From positions 186,001 through 250,000 of the forward strand of contig JAOPTR010000001.1 of assembly GCA_051531935.1 (NCBI GenBank): DNA of 64,000 nt. Reading direction: 5' to 3'. The stretch comes from OCS116 sp051531935 (GTDB taxonomy: Bacteria; Pseudomonadota; Alphaproteobacteria; Rhizobiales; OSC116). Below are positions 34,213 to 42,575 of the stretch, piece after piece. A program made the translations under genes and the position numbers. The notes under the pieces were generated by a model. The model saw nothing but the letters and a program-made list of their open reading frames with translations. It was not told the DNA's origin and did not search any database. Each line of letters opens with the position of its first letter. Position 1 is the first letter of the stretch.

Positions 34213-35248
34213 CGAACAAGTTCCCTTGCACCAAAGCGGGGTTATTAGGCACTGCCAAACCCAAATGCGCAAATGCTTGCGGTGTTAGCGTGCGGCCACG
34301 CGGTGTGCGCGCCACAAACCCAAGTTGAATTAAATATGGTTCAATCACCTCTTCAATACTATCGCGGCCTTCGCTCATGGCAGCGGCTAATGTATCTGCC
34401 CCTACAGGCCCACCATGGTAGTTTTTAGCAATGATGTTTAGATATTTATGATCCATTTTATCCAAGCCAATATGATCGACTTCCAGACGCGTGAGTGATG
34501 CATCCGCAATTTCTTTATTGATAATATCTTGCTTGGCGACAATTGCAAAATCGCGCACACGGCGCAACAAACGGCCTGCCACACGTGGCGTACCGCGGGC
34601 GCGACGGGCAATTTCCATAGCGCCTTCTTTATTCATATTCACGCCCAAGACACGCGCGCCACGTTCAACAATAGAACATAATTCATCTTGATTATAATAT
34701 TCTAACCGAATGGGAATGCCGAAACGATCGCGCAATGGCGTGGTGAGTAGGCCTGTGCGTGTGGTAGCTGCAACCAAAGTAAAGGGTTCTAATTCGATGC
34801 GCACACTGCGCGCAGCGGGGCCTTCGCCAATGATTAAATCTAGCTGAAAATCTTCCATTGCGGGGTATAGGATTTCTTCCACCGCAGGGCTGAGACGATG
34901 AATTTCGTCGATAAACAACACATCGCCTTCGTCTAAATTGGTAAGCAATGCCGCTAAGTCGCCAGATTTTGCAATTACAGGGCCAGATGTTGCTTTAAAA
35001 TTAACACCTAATTCACGCGCCACAATTTGCGCCAATGTTGTTTTTCCAAGCCCAGGAGGGCCCGCAAATAATACATGGTCTAATACATCTGAGCGAGATT
35101 TCGCGGCTTCGATAAATATAGATAAGTTTTCACAAGCGGTTTTTTGGCCTGTAAAATCCGATAATTCGAGTGGGCGAAAACTGCCATCACTTTCGGCCGT
35201 GGCATCTTCGGATTTTTGCTCGCCGTCTATCATTCGATCTTCTGACAT
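34202..35248 (-). CDS. ruvB: Holliday junction branch-migration ATPase RuvB
   Basis: This 348-residue AAA+ motor drives branch migration of Holliday junctions with RuvA. Walker A is GPPGLGKTTLA (about 60-70) and Walker B LFIDEIHRL. The sensor region has TRTGLLTTPLRDRFGIPIRLE. The C-terminal winged helix covers about 265-335 (IEPYLIQLGFVARTPRGR). The start overlaps the ruvA stop by one base (TAATG). It belongs to the ruvC-ruvA-ruvB operon. Confidence 0.97.
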   Translation of the reverse strand: MSEDRMIDGEQKSEDATAESDGSFRPLELSDFTGQKTACENLSIFIEAAKSRSDVLDHVLFAGPPGLGKTTLAQIVARELGVNFKATSGPVIAKSGDLAALLTNLDEGDVLFIDEIHRLSPAVEEILYPAMEDFQLDLIIGEGPAARSVRIELEPFTLVAATTRTGLLTTPLRDRFGIPIRLEYYNQDELCSIVERGARVLGVNMNKEGAMEIARRARGTPRVAGRLLRRVRDFAIVAKQDIINKEIADASLTRLEVDHIGLDKMDHKYLNIIAKNYHGGPVGADTLAAAMSEGRDSIEEVIEPYLIQLGFVARTPRGRTLTPQAFAHLGLAVPNNPALVQGNLFDER

Positions 35249-35865
35249 TAATTTGCAAGCTCCTTAAGTGCCAAACGGATAATTTTTTCGGTTTTCGCAT
35301 CGCCGCCAATATCATTAACGACTTTAGCCACCGCACCAGCGGCTTGGCCGCTGCCATAGCCCAGATTAGTGAGAGCAGAAACCGCATCTGCCGCAGCGCT
35401 GCTTTCGGCCACGGCTTCACTGCCTGCAAGCACGCTAGCAATAGAGCCAACTTCGCCTGTAAATGCAGGTATTTTATCTTTTAATTCAGTTACAATACGT
35501 TGCGCCACTTTTGGCCCCACGCCTGGGGTTCGCGCTACCATGCCTTTGTCCTGCAAGCTAATTGCTGTCACCAATTCATTGGATGAAAGCGTCGAAAGAA
35601 TTGCCAACGCCACTTTGGCGCCCACCCCTTGCACGCTTTGCACCAAGGTAAACCATTCTTTTTCGGCCTCGGTAGCAAAACCAAATAAGCGCAACTGATC
35701 TTCACGTACGAAAGTTTCGATTAACAGGCTAATTTCTTGCCCAATGGCGGGTAATGCCGCAATTGTGCGGGTCGATGCGCTGACAAGATAGCCAACACCA
35801 TTCACATCCAATATCAGCGTGGCATCTGTAAAACTATCAACTTTACCTGTTAATTTACCAATCAT
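35248..35865 (-). CDS. ruvA: Holliday junction-binding protein RuvA
   Basis: This 205-residue junction-binding protein has an N-terminal OB-like domain beginning MIGKLTGKVDSF, tandem helix-hairpin-helix motifs (LVQSVQGVGAKVALAILS and RTPGVGPKVAQRIVTELKDK) and a C-terminal RuvB-binding domain (about 155-205, ALTNLGYGSGQAAGAV). All three are present, so the protein is complete. It lies between ruvC and ruvB and is translationally coupled to ruvB. Confidence 0.96.
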   Translation of the reverse strand: MIGKLTGKVDSFTDATLILDVNGVGYLVSASTRTIAALPAIGQEISLLIETFVREDQLRLFGFATEAEKEWFTLVQSVQGVGAKVALAILSTLSSNELVTAISLQDKGMVARTPGVGPKVAQRIVTELKDKIPAFTGEVGSIASVLAGSEAVAESSAAADAVSALTNLGYGSGQAAGAVAKVVNDIGGDAKTEKIIRLALKELAN

Positions 35866-35904
35866 GTTTTTTCCAATTATTCAGAGTGTCAATTTTTAAC
35901 AATA

Positions 35905-36420
35905 TCAACCAATCACTTTAAGCTGCTTTGCGCCTCTATATTGCGCATGAGTAATGGCAATTGCAAGGGCATCGGCCGCATCGGCATTTTTAGGTGTTGC
36001 GTTTGGCAATAGTATTTTTAACATATGTAAAATTTGGCTTTTGTCGGCATGACCTGCGCCCACCACAGTTTTTTTAACTTTATTAGGGGCATATTCGGCC
36101 ACTAACAAACCAAAACGTGCAGGCACAACAAGTGCAATACCGCGTGCTTGGCCAAGCTTTAACGCACCCGCAGGGTCTTTATTAACAAAGGTATTTTCGA
36201 CCGCGGATTCGTGAGGTTTAAACTCTTCAATAATCTCATAAAGTTGGTCGTGCAATTGGCAAAGCCGCGTGGCAAGGTCTGCCTTACCATCGGACTTCAC
36301 AACGCCATTAGCTACGTGTTTTAAACTAGAACCCTGACTATCAATAATGCCCCAACCCATATTCCGTAAGCCAGGGTCAATACCGATAATACGCACTGAA
36401 TTTGGACGACTGATTGCCAT
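35905..36420 (-). CDS. ruvC: Holliday junction endonuclease RuvC
   Basis: This 171-residue resolvase opens with IIGIDPGLRNMGWG, carrying the first catalytic aspartate. The glutamate is in AVENTFVNKDP and the last acidic pair is in NADAADALAIAITHA. It cleaves junctions that RuvAB migrate. The gene follows yebC by six bases, the classic order. Confidence 0.96.
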   Translation of the reverse strand: MAISRPNSVRIIGIDPGLRNMGWGIIDSQGSSLKHVANGVVKSDGKADLATRLCQLHDQLYEIIEEFKPHESAVENTFVNKDPAGALKLGQARGIALVVPARFGLLVAEYAPNKVKKTVVGAGHADKSQILHMLKILLPNATPKNADAADALAIAITHAQYRGAKQLKVIG

Positions 36421-36426
36421 GGTAAA

Positions 36427-37176
36427 TTAGCCTGCTGCAATGCGTTCCATAAGAGAGTCAGTTAATTCAAGGTTTGAATAAACTTCTTGAACATCATCAT
36501 CATCTTCAAGTGCAGAAACTAGGTTGTAAACTTTTTCACCTGTTTCATCGTCTAGATCAATCATAATTTGGGCTTTCCAAATCATTGTGGCCGATTTAGG
36601 TTCGCCAAATTGAGCTTCTAAAGCTTTGGCAACACTGTGCAATTCGCTTGGGTCGCAATAAACGTCATGGCCATCTTCAGAGCTTTCGCAGTCATCGCCA
36701 CCCGCTTCAATCACGGCATCCATCATTGTATCTTCATCGGCGGCATCTGCACCATAAGAAATAGCACCAACACGGTCAAAGCCAAATGAAACACTGCCAT
36801 CAGCGCCCATATTGCAGCCAGCTTTGGTGAAGATAGAACGCACTGCAGAGGCAGTACGGTTTCTGTTGTCAGTTAACGCTTCAACAATAATGCCCACACC
36901 GCCAGCAGCAAAACCCTCATAACGTAATTCGTCATAATTTGCAGTGTCTGAATCTGACGATTTTTTAATCGCGCGGGTAATCACATCTTTTGGTAGGCTA
37001 TTTTGTTTGGCGGTATTAACAGCAAGGCGCAAACGTGGGTTCATATCTACATCTGGCGCGCCCATTTTGGCAGCAACTGTAATTTCTTTTGCCAATTTAG
37101 AAAATAATTTAGAGCGTTTTTTATCCTGTGCACCTTTACGATGCTGAATATTTGCCCATTTTGAATGTCCTGCCAT
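36427..37176 (-). CDS. yebC: YebC/TACO1-family transcriptional regulator
   Basis: This 249-residue protein belongs to the YebC/PmpR/TACO1 family. N terminus AGHSKWANIQHRKGAQDKKR is diagnostic, and the acidic middle segments DAADEDTMMDAVIEAGGDD and EDDDDVQEVYSNLE are conserved. Family members bind DNA or act on translation of proline-rich stretches; which applies here is unknown. It precedes ruvC, as in most proteobacteria. Confidence 0.94.
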   Translation of the reverse strand: MAGHSKWANIQHRKGAQDKKRSKLFSKLAKEITVAAKMGAPDVDMNPRLRLAVNTAKQNSLPKDVITRAIKKSSDSDTANYDELRYEGFAAGGVGIIVEALTDNRNRTASAVRSIFTKAGCNMGADGSVSFGFDRVGAISYGADAADEDTMMDAVIEAGGDDCESSEDGHDVYCDPSELHSVAKALEAQFGEPKSATMIWKAQIMIDLDDETGEKVYNLVSALEDDDDVQEVYSNLELTDSLMERIAAG

Positions 37177-37269
37177 GTGAGTACCCTTAACTTATTTTTG
37201 CGGTCAATTTCTATCAATTGATTCGCGCGTGTTTATATAATGTTCTTATACTTTGGAAATTGTTTTTTT

Positions 37270-38103
37270 TCAATGCCAGAATTCGGGAATTTGCTCTTGC
37301 AGCACACCGCCTAGCCTAAGGGGAGCACAATTTGTCGCCAAACCTGTTTTGTCGTCTATATCCACACAGAACCCGCTTAGCGTTGCCGCACCCTCTGCAG
37401 GGGTAAAGCTACCCATACGACGACCATAAATAAACCGATTAAGCGGTTCGTCAGCTTCGGAGCCAATCACACTATTATAATCACCGCACATGCCAGCATC
37501 GGTCATGTAAGCTGTGCCGTTTGTCATCACATGTGCATCGCCAGTTGGTACATGTGTATGTGTGCCAACAACAGCGCTAACGCGGCCATCTAAAAACTGC
37601 CCCATCGCCATTTTTTCCGATGTCGCTTCGGCATGAAAATCTACAAATATCGCATCAGCCACTTGGCCAAGAGGTGACATTTCGACTTGCTTTTCAATCG
37701 CTAAAAAAGGGCAATCGCGCGGCGGCATAAACACCCGCCCCAACGCATGAATAACCAAAACCATAGCGCCATTTTTGGCCTGATACATACCTGTACCGCG
37801 CCCAGGTGTACCTGTTGGAAAATTAAGCGGGCGCACTAAAAAATCGTGCTTTTCGCAATATATCAGCGCTTCTTTTTTGTCCCAGCAATGGTCGCCCATC
37901 GTCACTACGTCAGCACCTGCATCAAACAGATCGAGTGCAATTTCTTCGGTCATCCCAAAGCCGCCTGCCGAATTTTCGCCATTTACAATGACAAAATCTA
38001 ACTTATATAATTCGCGCAATTTGGGCAGTTGACTGTAAACCAATTCGCGCCCTGCGCGCCCCATCACATCACCTAAAAATAAAAGCCTCAAATCATCATC
38101 CAA
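37270..38103 (-). CDS. YmdB-family metallophosphoesterase (TIGR00282 type)
   Basis: This 277-residue metallophosphoesterase resembles the YmdB/DR1281 family. Metal-binding motifs are LFLGDVMGRAGRE, VNGENSAGGFGM, MGDHCWDKKE and GTHTHVPTGDAHV, and the C-terminal FIYGRRMGSFTPAEG is also typical. Family members hydrolyse 2',3'-cyclic nucleotides in Bacillus; the substrate here is not known. It overlaps the 3' end of the 5-FCL gene by eight bases, so the two are translated together. This pairing recurs in alphaproteobacteria. Confidence 0.88.
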   Translation of the reverse strand: MDDDLRLLFLGDVMGRAGRELVYSQLPKLRELYKLDFVIVNGENSAGGFGMTEEIALDLFDAGADVVTMGDHCWDKKEALIYCEKHDFLVRPLNFPTGTPGRGTGMYQAKNGAMVLVIHALGRVFMPPRDCPFLAIEKQVEMSPLGQVADAIFVDFHAEATSEKMAMGQFLDGRVSAVVGTHTHVPTGDAHVMTNGTAYMTDAGMCGDYNSVIGSEADEPLNRFIYGRRMGSFTPAEGAATLSGFCVDIDDKTGLATNCAPLRLGGVLQEQIPEFWH

Positions 38104-38680
38104 TTTCTACAAATTCATCTTCGGTGAGAATATAATCTACCGCGCTGTCAAACTCACCTGTTGGTACTTTTTGCATTTCTTGCCCTGCAAAACCAACGCC
38201 AATACTGACAATAGAGCTACCTAACTCGGCTAAGCTTCTGTCGTAAAAACCACCACCATAGCCCAAGCGATAACCTTGGCGATCGAACGCTAATAACGGC
38301 ACTAAAACAATGTCGGGTTTAATTTCAGCATTTGCATCGGAAGGAGCTAAAATTCTAAACAAGTCTTCGACCATCTCGCAATTCTCTGGCCACTCCCGAA
38401 ATATAAGTGCAGCGCCAACTTTAACCACGACAGGCATACACAATGTAACATCGTGCTTGCGTAATTCAACGGCCAATGGTGCTAAATCAAATTCATTACC
38501 AATGGCATTATATAAAGAAATGATGGGTTTATGGTTGGACGATTTACTCACAATATCGGCCGCGTATTTAGCAACTTTTTGTGCTGCTGGCATTGTATCA
38601 GAAGCTAAACTACGCCGAATACTCGATTGAATTTTACGCGCTTCTAATTTTGAAACTGTTACATTTAACTCGTCTGCCAT
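38096..38680 (-). CDS. fau: 5-formyltetrahydrofolate cyclo-ligase
   Basis: This 194-residue enzyme converts 5-formyl-THF to 5,10-methenyl-THF with ATP. ATP- and substrate-binding features are visible: the N-terminal basic helix ARKIQSSIRRSLASD, the middle ISLYNAIGNEFD, and the C-terminal signature LLAFDRQGYRLGYGGGFYDRSL. It lies directly downstream of the 6S RNA gene, the conserved ssrS-fau arrangement of proteobacteria, so processing from the same transcript is plausible. Confidence 0.93.
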   Translation of the reverse strand: MADELNVTVSKLEARKIQSSIRRSLASDTMPAAQKVAKYAADIVSKSSNHKPIISLYNAIGNEFDLAPLAVELRKHDVTLCMPVVVKVGAALIFREWPENCEMVEDLFRILAPSDANAEIKPDIVLVPLLAFDRQGYRLGYGGGFYDRSLAELGSSIVSIGVGFAGQEMQKVPTGEFDSAVDYILTEDEFVEIG

Positions 38681-38700
38681 ACACTCGCCTTAAAATTAAA

Positions 38701-38850
38701 GTACCGCGCAAGCCGTGAAGCGATCTTAATCTCGGGAAACCTAAATAAATAGGTGGGCGCCAAATATACTAGACCACGATCTAATCAGGGTCAGCTCCCT
38801 AGAGAAAAGTAAGGCCCCGGAGAATAATCACCGCACCAACCGCGCAGCAC
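38701..38850 (-). ncRNA. ssrS: 6S RNA
   Basis: On the minus strand this roughly 150-base stretch carries features typical of alphaproteobacterial 6S RNA: GGGGCCTTAC, then AGGGAGCTGACCC, GGCGCCCACCT and TAGGTTTCCCGAGATTAAGA. The 5' end GTGCTGCGCGG pairs with the 3' end TTGCGCGGTAC through 11 base pairs including wobbles, giving the long closing stem. It lies between zapA and the 5-FCL gene, its conserved place. 6S RNA binds sigma-70 RNA polymerase in stationary phase. Ends are estimated from the pairing, plus or minus a few bases. Confidence 0.9.
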
Positions 38851-39430
38851 CTTATGTGTAAAACATTATCGCAAATAAGGGAAGTATTTTCTTTTGATTT
38901 TGGCTTCGCTTCTGTCGTGGCACTGGCGTGTGTTCGCTTCGCTCTCTTGCTAAGTCATCACGGACGGTCTCATTTGTCTATACGCTGCGTACACGTGTGC
39001 GCTCATTGTGTGTTTTGGGTGGCGCTACTGTTAATGCTCTGGAAGTTTCATTATTACGTTCGGCTTCGCCTCTCNNNNNNNNNNNNNNNNNNNNNNNNNN
39101 NNNNNNNNNNNNNNNNNNNNNNNNNNNNNNNNNNNNNNNNNNNNNNNNNNNNNNNNNNNNNNNNNNGTCGGCAAGTTCGCCGAAGTGATGGCTCAGCTCT
39201 TTTGACCATGTAAGCGGTGATAGGTGATTTGGGGGTGTTACTGTTTAGCTCTGAAAGGTTCATTATTTTCGTTCGGCTTCGCCTCTCNNNNNGAAGAGAT
39301 GGCTCAACCTTTTTGCACTTATTGGGTCACTAATATATGCACCAGGTATTGGCCGTGGCGAAAAGACAGTTGCGTGCTTGTGGGTGCTATGGGAATTGTT
39401 TGGTTTATGTCAGAATGTGTGTACTTAAAC
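38851..39430. repeat. Diverged ~110-130 bp repeat array with two assembly gaps
   Basis: This 580-base stretch between 6S RNA and zapA has no gene that I can support. N runs fill 39075-39166 and 39288-39292. TACTGTT, CTCTG and TTCATTATT, ending GTTCGGCTTCGCCTCTC, occur at about 39028-39074 and again at about 39238-39287, both times stopping at an N run. GATGGCTCA followed by a T-rich stretch recurs at 39187 and 39298. An earlier TTCGCTTCGCTCTC lies near 38934. These look like imperfect tandem units of about 110-130 bases whose number the assembly could not resolve. The open frames crossing the N runs are artefacts. Confidence 0.6.
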
Positions 39431-39817
39431 TCAACTCGGCGTTACGATGTTACTGCTTGTATTGCCTTCAACTTGCTTTGTCAGCTGCTGTACCCGCTCA
39501 GAAACACTGTCTAAAACTTTGGCAATTTGGGCTTCGGCGGCTTGTTTGTCGCGGTTACTTACATCATATAGGCTTTTCAGGCTTTGTACTTCTTTTTCCA
39601 AAGCTTCTAAGCGGCCAACGGCTTCAAACAGCTCATCTGCAGCAGTTAAGCCTGCCAGTAAAAATAATTTACTATCGCCATGCACTGTGCCAGTGTCTCT
39701 AAATTGGCGCACGCGCACGTCTAGATATTCGGCCAATTCGGAAATATGCTGCTCTTCACCAGCATTGCATGAGATAGGGAATGCACGACCATTTACACTT
39801 ACAATCACTTCAGCCAT
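39431..39817 (-). CDS. zapA: Cell division protein ZapA
   Basis: This 128-residue protein binds and cross-links FtsZ at the division ring. The N-terminal ZapA fold begins AEVIVSVNGRAFPISCNAGE, followed by LAEYLDVRVRQF and the helix KLFLLAGLTAADELFE. A C-terminal coiled coil (about 70-118, LEALEKEVQSLKSLYDVSN and on) mediates tetramer formation. Its ATG overlaps the stop of the upstream DUF4164 gene by one base. The zapA-6S RNA-5FCL order is conserved in proteobacteria. Confidence 0.92.
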   Translation of the reverse strand: MAEVIVSVNGRAFPISCNAGEEQHISELAEYLDVRVRQFRDTGTVHGDSKLFLLAGLTAADELFEAVGRLEALEKEVQSLKSLYDVSNRDKQAAEAQIAKVLDSVSERVQQLTKQVEGNTSSNIVTPS

Positions 39818-40101
39818 TATAAACCATCCTCTTCACTTAATAGTAAAGCGAGTTGCTGCATTGCCACATCAACACGATGTTCAATTTCTTGATTCACTGA
39901 TTCGAGAGTCTCTATTTTGGCTTGTGCTTCATCTAATTGGGCGGCCATTCGGCTTCGATCTTCAATCAACATATTCAGCTCATCGGTAAGCCCATCATTG
40001 GTTTGGGCGCCATTGGCTTGCTTCATCAAAGCGTTATCCAACGCATCAAATGAGCTTTCCAAGCCTCGAAGACTTTGCTTTAATATATGATCCAATTCCA
40101 T
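39817..40101 (-). CDS. DUF4164 small coiled-coil protein
   Basis: This 94-residue, almost entirely helical protein matches the DUF4164 pattern of small alphaproteobacterial coiled-coil proteins found directly upstream of zapA. The core is LNMLIEDRSRMAAQLDEAQ followed by heptads to residue 80. It shares a one-base overlap with zapA, so the two are co-translated. The context suggests a helper of FtsZ-ring assembly, similar in role to ZapB, but this is inference. Confidence 0.8.
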   Translation of the reverse strand: MELDHILKQSLRGLESSFDALDNALMKQANGAQTNDGLTDELNMLIEDRSRMAAQLDEAQAKIETLESVNQEIEHRVDVAMQQLALLLSEEDGL

Positions 40102-40398
40102 ATTTGCGAATATATCTAAACAGTTAAAATATGCAAACTTTAAAAAACAATATCGCTTGCAGAGGCAATTTTAGTGATTTACCCACAAAAAACCTGCTTT
40201 TTGCGCATTAAATACTTAAAATCCTTAAAAATTAGCTTGTTCAACACCATACTGGTTTGCAATACGCAAATATGCTCAATTAAGGCAAAAAAAAGGCAAA
40301 AAATTGTCGCTTTTTATTGACTTTAACCTGTAAATGCTATTTTGATAGCCCCAAAAATAAAGTCTTTAACTCACTAAAGATATGAATAGGGTTTGACA
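40102..40398. other. AT-rich intergenic region before tkt
   Basis: This 297-base divergent region holds no supported gene. A -35-like TTGACT (40317-40322) with TATTTT downstream is a possible tkt promoter, with a short 15-base spacer. A repeated AAGGCAAAAAA motif lies near 40285-40305. I see no operator. Confidence 0.4.
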
Positions 40399-42387
40399 AT
40401 GACAATCACTGAAACTGAAAAATTACAAAGCATGGCAAACGCCATCCGCGCTTTATCTATGGATGCCATCCAAAAATGCGGCAACGGCCACCCTGGCTTA
40501 CCAATGGGTAGTGCCGACATCGCGACTGTGCTATTTGGCAAGTTTTTAAAAGTAGACCCTAAAGACCCAACATGGGCAGATAGAGACCGTTTTGTGCTTT
40601 CAGCAGGCCATGGCTCTATGCTGCAATATGCTGTACATCATTTACTTGGTTATGAAGACATGACCATCGAACAACTTAAAAACCTACGTCAAAAAGGTTC
40701 TATCACTGCTGGCCATCCTGAATATGGCCATGTGCAAGGCGTTGAAGCCACAACTGGCCCCCTTGGCCAAGGTATTTCGATGGCTGTAGGCATGGCAATG
40801 GGTGAGCGCATGATGAATGCCCGTTTTGGTGATGACATTGCAAGCCATTATACATATGCACTTGTAGGCGATGGTTGCCTTATGGAAGGCATTAGCCAAG
40901 AAGCCATTGCAATTGCTGGCCATATGAAATTGAGCAAGATGATTGTGCTTTGGGATGATAATAACATCACCATTGATGGCACCGTTGACCTTGCAGATAG
41001 CACCAACCAAAGAATGCGTTTTGAAGCTTGTGGTTGGAATGTATTGTCTTGCGATGGCCATAATTTTGCTGAAATTGAAGCGGCTTTAACCGCAGCACAA
41101 GATAGCGACAAGCCAACAATGATTGCTTGTAAAACAACAATCGGTTATGGCGCTCCTAACAAAATGGGTACATCTGGTGCACATGGTGCTGCTTTGGGCG
41201 AAGAAGAAATTGCTGCCGCACGTGAATTTTTAAACTGGCCACATGCACCTTTTGAAATCCCATGCGAAATACGTGATGCATGGCGTTTAGCTGGCTTAAA
41301 ATCTTGCCAAGCTCATAAAAACTGGAAGAAAAGCCACGATGCGCTAGACGCAGAAACTCGTGGCGAGTTTGACCGTTTAATGCGCGGTGATCTACCATCT
41401 GGCCTAAACAAAGCTTTTGATGCTTATAAAAAGCAATTAGTCGAAGATTTGCCTAAAGTGGCAACACGTAAAGCCTCGCAAATGGCACTAGAAATGATCA
41501 ACGAAATTGTGCCTGAAACCATTGGCGGTTCTGCCGATCTTACTGGTTCAAACCTTACAAATACTAAAGACACTCCTGCCATCACCCCAACAGATTTTTC
41601 GGGCCGCTTCATTAACTATGGTGTGCGCGAACATGTGATGGGCGCAATTATGAACGGCCTTGCTTTGCATGGTGGTTTCATTCCTTACTCTGGTACATTC
41701 TTTGTATTTACCGATTATTTACGCCCTGCCCTACGTTTGGGTGCAATCATGGGTCTACATAACATTTATGTAATGACACATGACAGCATTGGCGTTGGCG
41801 AAGATGGCCCAACACATCAACCTGTTGAGCATTTAGCATCTGTACGTTGCATGCCAAATGTAAATGTGTTCCGCCCTGCTGATGCAACCGAAACTGCCGA
41901 ATGTTGGCAGCTTGCTTTGCAAGATAGCAGCCGTCCATCGGTTATCTGTCTAACACGCCAAGGCCTTGCAGCTGTGCGTACTGAATATAGCGAAAAGAAC
42001 CTATGTTCTTACGGCGCTTACGAGCTTGCTGGCCATGATGATGCTGATGTATCTATTTTTGCCACGGGATCAGAAATCGCTATTGCACTTGAAGCCAAAG
42101 AAGAGCTAACCCGTAAAGGTATTAGCACTCGTGTGGTATCTGTACCAAGCTTTAACGCTTTTGATGCACAATCTGATAATTATAAAGCCGACATTTTGGG
42201 CAATGCGAAAGTAAACGTTGCTGTAGAAGCAGCGGTTCGTATGGGCTGGGATCAATTCATTGGTCGTGATGGCATCTTTATCGGTATGGATAGCTTTGGC
42301 GCTTCTGCACCTATGGAAGAGCTTTACAAGCATTTTGGTATCACTGCCGAAAACCTAGTTGCACAGGTAGAAGCAAAGTTAGCATAA
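40399..42387 (+). CDS. tkt: Transketolase
   Basis: This thiamine-diphosphate enzyme of about 662 residues moves two-carbon units in the pentose phosphate and Calvin-type pathways. The N-terminal domain carries CGNGHPGLPMGSAD and the diphosphate motif GDGCLMEGISQEA with Asn further on. The pyrimidine domain (about 350-520) has INYGVREHVMGAIMNGLALHGG, and the C-terminal domain covers about 540-662. ATG at 40399 with AGGG upstream is preferred to TTG at 40393. It heads a tkt, gap, pgk series, though hairpins between the genes argue for separate promoters. Confidence 0.96.
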   Translation: MTITETEKLQSMANAIRALSMDAIQKCGNGHPGLPMGSADIATVLFGKFLKVDPKDPTWADRDRFVLSAGHGSMLQYAVHHLLGYEDMTIEQLKNLRQKGSITAGHPEYGHVQGVEATTGPLGQGISMAVGMAMGERMMNARFGDDIASHYTYALVGDGCLMEGISQEAIAIAGHMKLSKMIVLWDDNNITIDGTVDLADSTNQRMRFEACGWNVLSCDGHNFAEIEAALTAAQDSDKPTMIACKTTIGYGAPNKMGTSGAHGAALGEEEIAAAREFLNWPHAPFEIPCEIRDAWRLAGLKSCQAHKNWKKSHDALDAETRGEFDRLMRGDLPSGLNKAFDAYKKQLVEDLPKVATRKASQMALEMINEIVPETIGGSADLTGSNLTNTKDTPAITPTDFSGRFINYGVREHVMGAIMNGLALHGGFIPYSGTFFVFTDYLRPALRLGAIMGLHNIYVMTHDSIGVGEDGPTHQPVEHLASVRCMPNVNVFRPADATETAECWQLALQDSSRPSVICLTRQGLAAVRTEYSEKNLCSYGAYELAGHDDADVSIFATGSEIAIALEAKEELTRKGISTRVVSVPSFNAFDAQSDNYKADILGNAKVNVAVEAAVRMGWDQFIGRDGIFIGMDSFGASAPMEELYKHFGITAENLVAQVEAKLA

Positions 42388-42440
42388 GACTAAAATCAAA
42401 AATTTTGGGCAAACAGACTTTAAATATCAAAATAATTGAC

Positions 42441-42466
42441 TTGTCGCTGCCATTAGGTGGCGACAA
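42441..42466 (+). terminator. Hairpin after tkt without a clear T-tract
   Basis: TTGTCGC and GCGACAA with TGCC/GGTG (wobble pairs) form an 11-bp stem 53 bases after the tkt stop. The following bases are A-rich on this strand, so it is an atypical terminator or a stabilising hairpin. Confidence 0.4.
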
Positions 42467-42513
42467 ATCAAAAAATAATGGTTATAAAGTTTGTGTAAAT
42501 TGGGCACTCTAAG

Positions 42514-42536
42514 TCTGGATAATATATTTAACCAGA
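42514..42536 (+). promoter_or_regulatory. Inverted repeat in the gap promoter region
   Basis: TCTGG (42514-42518) and CCAGA (42532-42536) flank an AT-rich core with further partial symmetry, 40 bases before the gap start. The size (23 bases) and position suit a dimeric repressor such as a central glycolytic regulator, but no cognate protein is identified. Confidence 0.35.
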
Positions 42537-42575
42537 TTAATTAAAAAATGTCATTTCTCATAAGGAGTTATATAT

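Noticed and set aside
38854..39263. Open frames spanning the N runs (38854-39213, 38928-39188, 39054-39263)
   Set aside because: They exist only because N positions carry no stop codons. The flanking sequence is repeat-like and has no ribosome-binding site or protein-family similarity.
39224..39702. Plus-strand frames at 39224-39514 and 39337-39702
   Set aside because: They cross the N run or run antisense to zapA, with cysteine- and leucine-rich, low-complexity translations. They are shadow frames.
40317..40340. Definite tkt promoter
   Set aside because: TTGACT is convincing but the -10 match is poor and the spacer too short, so it is mentioned only in the intergenic entry.
42441..42466. 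Strong Rho-independent terminator after tkt
   Set aside because: The hairpin is good but the following bases are A-rich on the tkt strand. It is kept only as a low-confidence hairpin.
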